Of a stretch of 5,192 nt of DNA, positions 1 through 5,192 are shown piece by piece. The stretch is from Pseudomonadota bacterium (lineage in GTDB: Bacteria > Pseudomonadota > Alphaproteobacteria > Acetobacterales > Acetobacteraceae). The stretch covers positions 1 to 5,192 of the forward strand of contig JAJZVE010000398.1 of NCBI GenBank assembly GCA_021845835.1. Reading direction: 5' to 3'. The notes beneath the pieces were generated by a model, which ran no database searches, was not told where the DNA came from, and saw nothing but the letters and a program-made list of their open reading frames with translations. The position numbers and the translations under genes were made by a program. Each line of letters begins with the position of its first letter. The first letter of the stretch is position 1.

Positions 1-2
1 AT

Positions 3-86
3 CCGCGTCTGATGGAGCGCCTGCTCGGCGGCGTCAGCCGCACATTGATGCGGACGCTGACCGTGCCGGTGGTGATGTCGCACTGA
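3..86 (+). CDS. Universal stress protein (UspA family), C-terminal fragment
   Basis: Only the last 27 codons are in the window; the gene begins upstream. The visible residues run from PRLMERLLGG through GVSRTLMRTLTVPVVMSH to a TGA at 84-86. In UspA-domain proteins the end of the fold is a nucleotide-phosphate-binding G-x-S/T-R loop, a helix, and a last beta strand of the form 'VPVLVV'. Here GGVSRTLMRTLTVPVVMSH matches that layout: the GGVSR loop, the TLMRTL helix and the VPVVMSH terminal strand. USPs are cytoplasmic ATP-binding or AMP-binding stress proteins, and the exact role of this one cannot be told from the tail. It runs in the same direction as the ferritin-like gene, whose ATG lies 58 bases downstream. 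A GC-rich palindrome sits between them, so co-transcription is uncertain. The fragment is short, but the terminal motif is distinctive. Confidence 0.72.
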   Translation, partial: PRLMERLLGGVSRTLMRTLTVPVVMSH

Positions 87-92
87 GGCATG

Positions 93-108
93 GGGCGGCG
101 CGCCGCCC
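93..108 (+). terminator. Possible terminator hairpin after the stress-protein gene
   Basis: GGGCGGCGCGCCGCCC is a perfect 16-bp palindrome starting 6 bases after the stress-protein stop codon. As RNA it could form a 6-bp all-GC stem (93-98 with 103-108) closed by a CGCG loop, extendable by one G-U pair (92 with 109). Only two T residues follow (109-110), so it lacks the U-tract of a canonical intrinsic terminator. It could be a weak or factor-assisted terminator, a protein-binding site, or chance in a GC-rich genome. Confidence 0.35.
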
Positions 109-144
109 TTGCGGGGCTGCGAGCGCGAGGGCATCTCCCCCGCC

Positions 145-1155
145 ATGATGCCGTTCGCGCTCGACCAGCCGCAGACGCTGCCGCCGCCACCGGGCGGCCT
201 TGAGCTCGGCTCGCTCGATCTCGGCGACCCCGCCGCCATCGCCGCCGCCGACCACGCGGCGCGGCATTGGCAATGGCGGCAACCCGGTCCGCTCGACCCC
301 GGCAGCGACGCGCACCGCCGCGCCGCCGCCGCCATGTTCCGCGACACGTTCAACCCGTACAAGCCGTCGATCATCCGCTGGCCGCATCTGGACCCGAACG
401 CGCGCAGCCGGCTGACCGGGCTGCCCATCTGGGACATCGCGGTGCAAACCGAGGGCAAGGCACGCCAGCGCATGCTCACCTACGCGCGGATGCTGCGCGA
501 CCCGGCATGGCAGGCGGCGATCGAGCTGAACGGGTGGGAGGAGTGGCGGCACAAGCAGGTGCTGTCCGACCTCGTCGCCTCCTACGGCATCGCGCTGGAG
601 CCGGAACCGCCCTACCCGCCGCCGCGCGATCCCGAATGGGCCTATCTGGTCACCGGCTTTTCCGAATGCATCGACAGCTTTTTCGCCTTCGGCCTGTTCG
701 AGCTGGCCAAACGCTCGGGCTACTTCCCGCCGGAGCTGGTCGATACGTTCGAGCCGGTGATCCAGGAGGAGGCGCGGCACATCCTGCTGTTCGCCAACTG
801 GCTCGCCGCCCACCGCGCCCGCCTGTCCCTGCCACGGCGGCTGTGGTTCGAACTGCGGGTGATCGCGGTGTGGGGGTTCCTGGTCTGGGAGCGCATCGGC
901 ATCGCCCGCGGCATGGACGGCGGCAAGCCGGCGAAGCCGCAGGACAACAGCTTCACCCTGACCGGCAGCGCCGCGGTTTCCGGCACCGAGGTGAACCCGG
1001 CGGAGCTGATGGCGATCTGCCTCGCCGAGAACGACCGCCGCTTCGCCGGCTATGACGCGCGGCTGCGCCGGCCGACCACGACGCCGGCGCTTGCCCGCCT
1101 CGCGCTGCGCCTGCTGCGCCTATTCGGCCGCCGCCGCGCGCCACGTCCAGCGTAG
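145..1155 (+). CDS. Ferritin-like domain protein, probable di-iron carboxylate protein
   Basis: The 336-aa product has a proline-rich, probably disordered N-terminus (residues 1-20) and then a mostly helical body. Paired metal-ligand motifs of the ferritin-like di-iron fold are visible. E103 lies in helix EGKARQRMLTYARML. E133 and H136 form the ExxH of NGWEEWRH. E174 lies in GFSECIDSFFAFGLFELA. E209 and H212 form the second ExxH in IQEEARHILLFANW. This E / ExxH / E / ExxH order is the usual ligand set of the superfamily, whose members include oxidases, hydroxylases and iron stores; I do not recognise the specific family. A tryptophan-rich helix (about residues 235-260, LWFELRVIAVWGFLVWERIG) could pack against the core or a membrane. 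No signal peptide is seen. The start is ATG 145, with ATG 148 equally possible; both have only a weak GAGGG upstream (127-131), and an in-frame TTG at 109 is less likely. The last 36 bases overlap the convergent epimerase gene. The fold is fairly certain and the reaction unknown. Confidence 0.8.
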   Translation: MMPFALDQPQTLPPPPGGLELGSLDLGDPAAIAAADHAARHWQWRQPGPLDPGSDAHRRAAAAMFRDTFNPYKPSIIRWPHLDPNARSRLTGLPIWDIAVQTEGKARQRMLTYARMLRDPAWQAAIELNGWEEWRHKQVLSDLVASYGIALEPEPPYPPPRDPEWAYLVTGFSECIDSFFAFGLFELAKRSGYFPPELVDTFEPVIQEEARHILLFANWLAAHRARLSLPRRLWFELRVIAVWGFLVWERIGIARGMDGGKPAKPQDNSFTLTGSAAVSGTEVNPAELMAICLAENDRRFAGYDARLRRPTTTPALARLALRLLRLFGRRRAPRPA

Positions 1156-2187
1156 GTCGCGCGACAGCAGACCGCTTTCCATCAGGGCCGCGACGGTGTT
1201 GAGCCGGATCATGCGCGGCGAGTGGCGGAACCCGGCGTCCGCGAAGCCGATGCCGCGCAGGCCGGCGACCAGCCCGGCGATCGAGGCCGAAAGATCGACG
1301 CGCGGCTGGTGCGCCGGCGCCAATTGCCGGAACAGCGAGAAATCGACGCGATAGGAGCGCGCGTCCGGCGGGGCGGCGGTATTGATCGACACCTGCGCAC
1401 CCGGCACCGCCGCGGCGACGGCGTGGGCGAGGTCGCGCACCTGATGGTTGCGCGCGTCGGAGCCGACATTGACCACCAGCAGCCGCCCACCGTCCTCGGG
1501 CGCGCGGCAACACGCCCAGTCGATGGCGCGCGCCATGTCGGCCACGTCGATCAGCGGACGCCAGGGCGTGCCGTCCGACAATACCGTGATCTGCCCGGAG
1601 GTGAGCGCGCAGGCGACGAAATCGTTCAGCACCAGATCGAGCCGCAGTCGCTCGGAAAACCCGCAGGCGGTGGCGAAGCGCAGGCAGGTGACGGTCATCC
1701 CCTCGCCCTCGATCTGCCGCAGCCCATCTTCGGTCGCGACCTTCGAGCGCGCGTAGGCGGTGAGCGGCCGGACCGCGTCGGTCTCCCGCCGCGCGCCGGT
1801 GTCCGCCAGGCCATAAACGCTGCAACTGGACGCGAACACGAAGTTGCGCACGCCGGCATCGCGCGCGCAGGCGGCGAGGCGCAGGCTGGCGCCACGGTTG
1901 ATCGCGTCCGTGATCGCCTCGAAGCGGTTGCCGATCGGGTCGTTGGAGATCGCCGCGAGATGCACGACCGCATCGCAGCCGCCGAGATCGGCGGCGGTGA
2001 TGTCGCGCACGTCGCCGAAAATCTGCCGGTCGAGCCTCGTCTCCGGCGCCGGGCCGACGGTGGTGACGGCGGACGCAAACAACCCGGCATCATAGCCGAT
2101 GAGTTCGGCGCCGGGATGATGCTCGCGCAGTTGCGAAACCACGGCCGGGCCGACATAGCCCATGTTGCCGGTGATCAGGATGCGCAT
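1120..2187 (-). CDS. NAD-dependent epimerase/dehydratase (extended SDR, sugar-nucleotide type)
   Basis: The 355-aa product is of normal length for extended SDR enzymes acting on nucleotide sugars. The N-terminal Rossmann fold starts at MRILITGNMGYVG, with the TGxxGxxG dinucleotide loop at residues 6-13. D33 at the end of beta-2 (LIGYDAG) favours NAD over NADP. GDVRD (58-62) and HLAAISNDP (76-84) are the usual adenine-pocket and mid-fold motifs. SSCSVYG (120-126) supplies the catalytic serine, and Y145-A-R-S-K149 is the catalytic YxxxK pair. WRPLIDVADMARAI further on matches the 'R-x-x-x-HV-x-D' segment of this family, with I-D in place of H-V. These enzymes epimerise, dehydrate or reduce hexose nucleotides through a transient 4-keto state in the cytoplasm; the substrate here is unknown. 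ATG 2187 is supported by a good Shine-Dalgarno 8 bases upstream. The 3' end overlaps the ferritin-like gene by 36 bp, and the divergent SDR gene starts 18 bp away. The nearby 3,5-epimerase and PIG-L genes suggest a sugar-modification role. Confidence 0.9.
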   Translation of the reverse strand: MRILITGNMGYVGPAVVSQLREHHPGAELIGYDAGLFASAVTTVGPAPETRLDRQIFGDVRDITAADLGGCDAVVHLAAISNDPIGNRFEAITDAINRGASLRLAACARDAGVRNFVFASSCSVYGLADTGARRETDAVRPLTAYARSKVATEDGLRQIEGEGMTVTCLRFATACGFSERLRLDLVLNDFVACALTSGQITVLSDGTPWRPLIDVADMARAIDWACCRAPEDGGRLLVVNVGSDARNHQVRDLAHAVAAAVPGAQVSINTAAPPDARSYRVDFSLFRQLAPAHQPRVDLSASIAGLVAGLRGIGFADAGFRHSPRMIRLNTVAALMESGLLSRDLRWTWRAAAAE

Positions 2188-2195
2188 CGGCGGGT

Positions 2196-2201
2196 TCCCT
2201 C
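2196..2201 (-). promoter_or_regulatory. Ribosome binding site of the epimerase gene
   Basis: Read on the minus strand this is GAGGGA, followed by an 8-base spacer and the ATG at 2187, which fixes that start. It occupies a third of the 18-base gap between the two divergent starts and lies just upstream of the plus-strand ATG at 2206, for which it reads as pyrimidine-rich TCCCTC. Confidence 0.6.
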
Positions 2202-2205
2202 AGAA

Positions 2206-2904
2206 ATGCTGATAGCCGGACAAACTGCGATCGTCACCGGCGCCGGCAGCGGCATCGGCCGTGCCATCGCTTGCGCGCTGGCCGGGCGTGGACTGCGCGT
2301 GCTGCTGGTCGGCCGTGACGAAGCGAAGCTCCGCGCCGCCGGCGTCCCGAACGCCATCCCGCTCGTCGCCGACGTGACGCAGCAAGACGGCCGCGCCCGC
2401 GTCGCCGCCGCGGCGGGGGACGCGCTCGGCGTGCTCGTCCACAGCGCCGGCGCCCATGCGCGGGCAGCGGTCGCGGAGCAGGACGAGGCGGCGTGGCAGG
2501 CGATGCTGGCGGTCAATCTGCATGGACCGGTTCTATTGACGTCGGCATGTCTTAACCAATTGCGTGCGGCGCGGGGTCAGGTGGTGTTCATCAACTCATC
2601 GGCAGCATTGCAGCCGGCGGGGGTCGGCATGGCCGCCTATGCCGGATCGAAGGCGGCGCTGCGCGCCGCGGCAGACGCGCTGCGCGCCGAGGTGAACGGC
2701 GACGGCGTGCGCGTGCTCAGCGTCTTTCCGGGCCGCACCGACACGCCGATGCAGGCGGCGATCCTGGCCGACGAAGGGCGCCGCGCGGCCCCCGGCGCGC
2801 TGCTCGCGCCCGCCGACGTGGCAATGATGGTGCTGGCCGCGCTCGCGTTGCCTGAGACGGCGGAGGTGACGGAAATCGTCATGCGGCCGATGCGCAAGCT
2901 CTGA
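2206..2904 (+). CDS. Short-chain dehydrogenase/reductase (classical SDR)
   Basis: The 232-aa product is a compact classical SDR, slightly shorter than the usual 250. The TGxxxGIG cofactor loop is TGAGSGIG at residues 11-18. G36-R37 after beta-2 (LLVGRDEAKL) favours NADP(H). D56-V57 is the adenine-contact DV, and HSAG (79-82) replaces the common NNAG. The catalytic tetrad is complete: N104, S132, Y145 and K149 (NSSAAL, then YAGSK). FPGRTDTPMQ is the usual PG loop before the substrate helix. The reaction is a reversible carbonyl/alcohol conversion in the cytosol; the substrate cannot be read from sequence, though a keto-sugar is plausible from the neighbours. ATG 2206 was chosen because the fold begins immediately after it (MLIAGQTAIVTG). 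No Shine-Dalgarno precedes it (TTCCCTCAGAA). The reading frame stays open far upstream, but that part is antisense to the epimerase and has no SDR-like content. Codons 110-119 are unusually AT-rich for this region. The last 26 bases overlap the convergent DUF4910 gene. Confidence 0.9.
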   Translation: MLIAGQTAIVTGAGSGIGRAIACALAGRGLRVLLVGRDEAKLRAAGVPNAIPLVADVTQQDGRARVAAAAGDALGVLVHSAGAHARAAVAEQDEAAWQAMLAVNLHGPVLLTSACLNQLRAARGQVVFINSSAALQPAGVGMAAYAGSKAALRAAADALRAEVNGDGVRVLSVFPGRTDTPMQAAILADEGRRAAPGALLAPADVAMMVLAALALPETAEVTEIVMRPMRKL

Positions 2905-4138
2905 CCAGCAGCCCCGCGTCCCGCAGCGCCGCCGCCGCCGCCGTGATCGCGGCGAACGGCCGCCCGGACCGCTCGGCGATGTCGAGCAGCGAATGCTGCC
3001 CGTCCGACAGGTTCAGCACCCACAGCAGCGCCAGGCGGTCCACGTCGCCGTCATAAAGGCCGCGCCTGCCGAGCTGCGGTTCGCCATGGGGCGCGGTGTT
3101 GCGCCACGCCTCGTCGCGCTCGATCAGATCGACGATCTCGGTCAGCACGCAAAGCGAGTCCGCGAGCGCGTCCGGCCGCACGAAATCCGGGTTGTCGGCG
3201 GAAGTATGGTATTCGGCGAACGTGCCGCCCGGCGAGCGCATCAGGCAGCCGACCGGCAGATCGAAGCCGGGCGAACAGAACTGCCGCTCGTCATAGCCGG
3301 TCGGGCTGAACGGCACGATGCGCGCACCGCGCAGCACATGTGCGGCGTAGCGGTCGATCGGCGCGTTGCCGCGCCGGCTTTGCTTGTAGCTGGGCGGCGC
3401 CGCATCGCCTAGGCAGGTGAGCACGAGACCGTGGCGGATGCGCGATGCCGCATCGCGGTTGGCGGCCAGCCAGCAGATCGCGCCGATGGTGCCCGGCGCG
3501 AACAGGAAGCGATAGGTGAACCGCCGCCGCCGCGCCGCCAGCATGCGCGCCAGCTCGACCGCGACGGCAATGGCGGCAAGGTTGTCGTTGGCAAGCGAAG
3601 GATGACAGCAATGGGCGGAGAACAGCACCTCGCCCGCCTCCTCGCCCGGCAGCACGCATTCGCCGTAGCTCAGGCTGCCGGGCGCCAGCGTCGCGTCGAT
3701 GCGCACGCGATAGCGGTCCTCGGTCAGCGCCAGGCGATCGCGGTGCGCGAGGCAGAAGCCCCAGTCCCGTACGTAGTAGCTGGTGCGATAGGGGATCAGC
3801 GCCGGCTGTTCCGGCAGGCTGTGCAGATGCGCGTCAAGCTCGGCACGCAGCACCATGCCGTCGAACGCATCGCTGTAATTCAGGATGTGCAGGCTGTGGC
3901 GCGCGGCGTCGATGACGCGCCGGCCGTCCGGCGTCTCCACCCAGGCCTCGCGCAGCGTCCATTCCGGCGGCACCTGCCAGTCCAGAACGCGCGTGCCGGA
4001 GGGAACCTCGGTGACACGGAGCGGGATCTGCGCCCCGATCTGGCGCAGCGTCGCGCGCAGCCCGGGGCCGGTGATGCTGCGCAGGATCGGGAACAACTCC
4101 CTGACATGGGCGTGGAGTTTTTCGCCGATCCCGGTCAC
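2879..4138 (-). CDS. DUF4910 family aminopeptidase-like protein with C-terminal winged helix
   Basis: The 419-aa product fits the DUF4910 aminopeptidase-like family, for which I recall a structure of a Clostridium homologue described as a putative peptidase. Residues 1-110 hold the opening typical of the family (FPILRSITGPGLRATL, then DWQVPPEW and LNYSD), containing a small inserted domain. IPYRTSYYVRDWGFC (115-129) leads into the peptidase-like core. The probable metal site is SAHCCHPSLANDN (174-186), in which H176 and D185 resemble the H and D of M28 zinc aminopeptidases, with a third ligand likely at H311 in EYHTSADN. GYDERQFCSPGFDLPVG (281-297) is another family hallmark. From PQLGRRGLY (354-362) to the end is a winged-helix-like domain (LLWVLNLSDGQHSLLDIAERSG). 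No signal peptide is seen, so it is probably cytoplasmic. The GTG at 4138 begins where family members begin and has a G-rich run (minus strand of 4144-4148) five bases upstream. GTG 4153 is an alternative. The frame continues to 4312, but that part lies inside the divergent epimerase. Substrate unknown; a glycan-linked amide is a guess. Confidence 0.87.
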   Translation of the reverse strand: MTGIGEKLHAHVRELFPILRSITGPGLRATLRQIGAQIPLRVTEVPSGTRVLDWQVPPEWTLREAWVETPDGRRVIDAARHSLHILNYSDAFDGMVLRAELDAHLHSLPEQPALIPYRTSYYVRDWGFCLAHRDRLALTEDRYRVRIDATLAPGSLSYGECVLPGEEAGEVLFSAHCCHPSLANDNLAAIAVAVELARMLAARRRRFTYRFLFAPGTIGAICWLAANRDAASRIRHGLVLTCLGDAAPPSYKQSRRGNAPIDRYAAHVLRGARIVPFSPTGYDERQFCSPGFDLPVGCLMRSPGGTFAEYHTSADNPDFVRPDALADSLCVLTEIVDLIERDEAWRNTAPHGEPQLGRRGLYDGDVDRLALLWVLNLSDGQHSLLDIAERSGRPFAAITAAAAALRDAGLLVRACASAA

Positions 4139-4156
4139 ACTCGCCCCCGCCACGTC

Positions 4157-4161
4157 AGGGA
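4157..4161 (+). promoter_or_regulatory. Ribosome binding site of the 3,5-epimerase gene
   Basis: AGGGA followed by a 9-base spacer and ATG 4171 supports that start. It lies in the 32-base gap between the divergent GTG at 4138 and this ATG. Confidence 0.55.
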
Positions 4162-4170
4162 AGCCGACGC

Positions 4171-4698
4171 ATGCACTTCGCGCCGACGGAAATCGCCGGA
4201 CTGATCGCGGTGCGGCTGGAGCGGATCGCGGACGCGCGCGGCAGCTTCGCCCGCCTGTTCTGCCGCGACACGTTCGCCGCGCACGGCCTGGCCGACGTGT
4301 TCGTGCAGGCAAGTCTGTCGCTGACGCGCCGTGCCTTCACGCTGCGGGGAATGCATTACCAGCGTCCGCCGCATGCGGAGGTGAAGCTGGTGCGCTGCGT
4401 GCGCGGCGCGATCTTCGACGTGGTCGCCGACCTGCGCCGCGACAGCCCGAGCTTTCGGCGCTGGCAGGGGTTCGAGCTGTCCCCGCAGAGCGATGTCGGG
4501 CTGTATATCCCGCAGGGCTGCGCGCACGGGTTCCTCACGCTGGTCGATGACAGCGAGGTGCTGTACCAGATGTCCACACCCTATGCGCCCGACTTCGCCG
4601 ACGGCGTGCGCTACGACGATCCGGCGCTGGGCATCGCCTGGCCGCATGCGCCGGCGCTGGTGGCGGAGAAGGATCTGGCCTGGCCGGCGATCGGCTGA
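4171..4698 (+). CDS. dTDP-4-dehydrorhamnose 3,5-epimerase family protein (RmlC/RfbC-like cupin)
   Basis: The 175-aa product is of normal length for this cupin family, which epimerises carbons 3 and/or 5 of 4-keto-6-deoxy nucleotide sugars in the cytoplasm. DARGSFARLF (21-30) is the substrate-binding R-G-x-F segment. LRGMHYQ (58-64) carries the catalytic base H62, and K72 follows in EVKLVRCVRGAIFDVVADLR. PQGCAHGFLTL (114-124) carries H119, with cysteine where many members have phenylalanine. Y132 (VLYQMSTPY) is the expected acid and Y138 a sugar-contact residue. YDDPALGIAWP (148-158) and D168 (AEKDLAWP), the partner of H62, complete the set. All expected catalytic positions are therefore present and the enzyme is probably active. 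Whether it performs double or single epimerisation, and on rhamnose or another sugar, cannot be told; no rmlA, rmlB or rmlD gene is in the window. It is divergent from the DUF4910 gene (32 bp) and convergent with the PIG-L gene (25 bp gap without a clear hairpin). Confidence 0.93.
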   Translation: MHFAPTEIAGLIAVRLERIADARGSFARLFCRDTFAAHGLADVFVQASLSLTRRAFTLRGMHYQRPPHAEVKLVRCVRGAIFDVVADLRRDSPSFRRWQGFELSPQSDVGLYIPQGCAHGFLTLVDDSEVLYQMSTPYAPDFADGVRYDDPALGIAWPHAPALVAEKDLAWPAIG

Positions 4699-4723
4699 AT
4701 TCCTGGTCACGCCGGCGGACTTC

Positions 4724-5192
4724 TCACAGCCATAGCTTCGCCCCATAGAACCCCTCCGCCAGCCCCGACGGCGCCGCCGCCTGCAATCCACGCAGCCGCA
4801 TGAGGGCGAAGAACGTCTCCGGCACGAACCAGCGTCGCGATCGCTGGGTGGCGAAATGCTGCATCAGCGCCGCCACCTTCCGCTCCGCCACCTCCGCGGC
4901 CAGCGGCACGAACAGGTTGGGGTTGCCGAGGTCCGGGTCGTATTTCGGAATCTCGTAACCCAGCACCCAATGGTCGCGCCACGTGTTCCACGTCAGTTCG
5001 GCGAGCGTGCGGTGGTCCTGGTGATGGTCCTCGCGCGCATGCGTGAGCACCAGGTCCGGTTGCAGGTCGCGTTTGAGAGCCTCGAACGTCTCCTTCAACG
5101 GCCCGAAGGCGGCGGGGAAGAAGCCGTCCCGGACATCATGGACATCGACGCGCGCCTCGGCTGCACAGCCGAGGAAGCTGCGCGCGCTCGCC
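4724..5192 (-). CDS. PIG-L family deacetylase, C-terminal part (start beyond window)
   Basis: The last 155 codons are present, ending with TGA at 4724-4726; the frame stays open to the right edge, so the N-terminus is off-window. A TTG at 5098 is only an internal codon, since the family-like sequence (VDVHDVRDGFFPAAFG) continues upstream of it. The key motif is DLVLTHAREDHHQDHR; its H-A-R-E-D-H-H-Q-D-H part (positions 5012-5041) is the HxxDxHxDH signature of PIG-L/LmbE zinc N-deacetylases, with the final histidine expected to bind zinc and the H-x-D-H pair to assist catalysis. The other zinc ligands, in the N-terminal PHPDDE-type motif, would lie beyond the window. Further on, YEIPKYDPDLGNPNLFVPL and AEGFYGAKLWL are of the kind found in members near polysaccharide genes. 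The family removes acyl groups, usually acetyl, from amino sugars or related amines. With the adjacent 3,5-epimerase this suggests work on an amino-deoxy sugar. The window does not show whether it is complete. Confidence 0.9.
   Translation of the reverse strand, partial: ASARSFLGCAAEARVDVHDVRDGFFPAAFGPLKETFEALKRDLQPDLVLTHAREDHHQDHRTLAELTWNTWRDHWVLGYEIPKYDPDLGNPNLFVPLAAEVAERKVAALMQHFATQRSRRWFVPETFFALMRLRGLQAAAPSGLAEGFYGAKLWL

Noticed and set aside
168..350. Repetitive CCGCCG/GCCGCC runs
   Set aside because: These are Pro and Ala codons in the N-terminal part of the ferritin-like gene, not a separate repeat element.
34..813. 259-codon minus-strand open frame
   Set aside because: Antisense shadow of the ferritin-like gene, low-complexity Arg/Gly/Val-rich product.
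953..1825. 290-codon minus-strand open frame
   Set aside because: It is a shifted frame of the epimerase gene running into the ferritin-like gene; residues are mainly Arg, Ala and Gly without domain motifs.
1222..2205. Long upstream in-frame extension of the SDR reading frame, antisense to the epimerase
   Set aside because: Composition is Arg/Gly/Ala-rich with no SDR or other domain features, and it lies wholly opposite a well-supported gene. Absence of stops on the antisense strand is expected at this GC content.
2536..2564. TTGACG resembling a -35 box inside the SDR gene
   Set aside because: No acceptable -10 element occurs 15-18 bases downstream, and no gene starts after it on that strand until 4171.
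4101..4129. CTGACA resembling a -35 box upstream of the 3,5-epimerase gene
   Set aside because: The sequence 16-18 bases downstream (around CGCCGAT) is not a -10 element, so the resemblance is too weak to call a promoter.
3431..4204. 257-codon plus-strand open frame
   Set aside because: Antisense shadow of the DUF4910 gene; no recognisable motifs and no ribosome binding site.
4139..4312. N-terminal 58-residue extension of the DUF4910 frame
   Set aside because: It is Arg/Pro/Ser-rich, antisense to the 3,5-epimerase N-terminus, and the family's normal start falls at about 4138.
4699..4723. Shared terminator between the convergent 3,5-epimerase and PIG-L genes
   Set aside because: The 25-base gap contains no convincing inverted repeat or T-run on either strand.

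Overview
The window is a gene-dense, very GC-rich (about 70% by eye) bacterial stretch. Strong G/C at third codon positions, the family mix and the style of the proteins suggest an alphaproteobacterium, possibly of the Rhodospirillales/Acetobacteraceae type. That placement is inference, because there is no rRNA or marker gene here. Coding density is close to 100%. No tRNA, IS element, CRISPR array or long repeat was found, and no stretch over 300 bases lacks a gene.

Layout, left to right. Positions 3-86 (+) hold the last 27 residues of a universal stress protein (UspA family), followed by a perfect 16-bp GC palindrome that may be its terminator. Positions 145-1155 (+) encode a 336-aa ferritin-like, probably di-iron, protein of no characterised function. 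Positions 1120-2187 (-) encode an NAD-dependent epimerase/dehydratase (extended SDR). Positions 2206-2904 (+) encode a classical short-chain dehydrogenase. Positions 2879-4138 (-) encode a DUF4910-type aminopeptidase-like protein with a C-terminal winged helix. Positions 4171-4698 (+) encode a dTDP-4-dehydrorhamnose 3,5-epimerase family cupin. Positions 4724-5192 (-) hold the C-terminal part of a PIG-L family deacetylase whose start lies beyond the window.

From about 1120 onwards the genes look like the edge of a surface-polysaccharide or nucleotide-sugar modification locus. It contains a sugar-nucleotide epimerase/dehydratase, a 3,5-epimerase of 4-keto sugars, a zinc N-deacetylase of the PIG-L type, a reductase that could act on a keto intermediate, and a DUF4910 protein, a family that in my recollection recurs in such loci. 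A plausible joint role is making or editing an unusual deoxy- or amino-sugar. No glycosyltransferase, nucleotidyltransferase or 4,6-dehydratase is visible here, so the product cannot be named.

The most unusual feature is the layout. From the ferritin-like gene to the right end, every gene is on the opposite strand to its neighbour. Two convergent pairs overlap at their 3' ends (36 and 26 bp), a third is 25 bp apart, and the two divergent pairs are only 18 and 32 bp apart. The functionally related genes therefore do not form an ordinary operon, and their promoters must lie inside neighbouring coding sequence.
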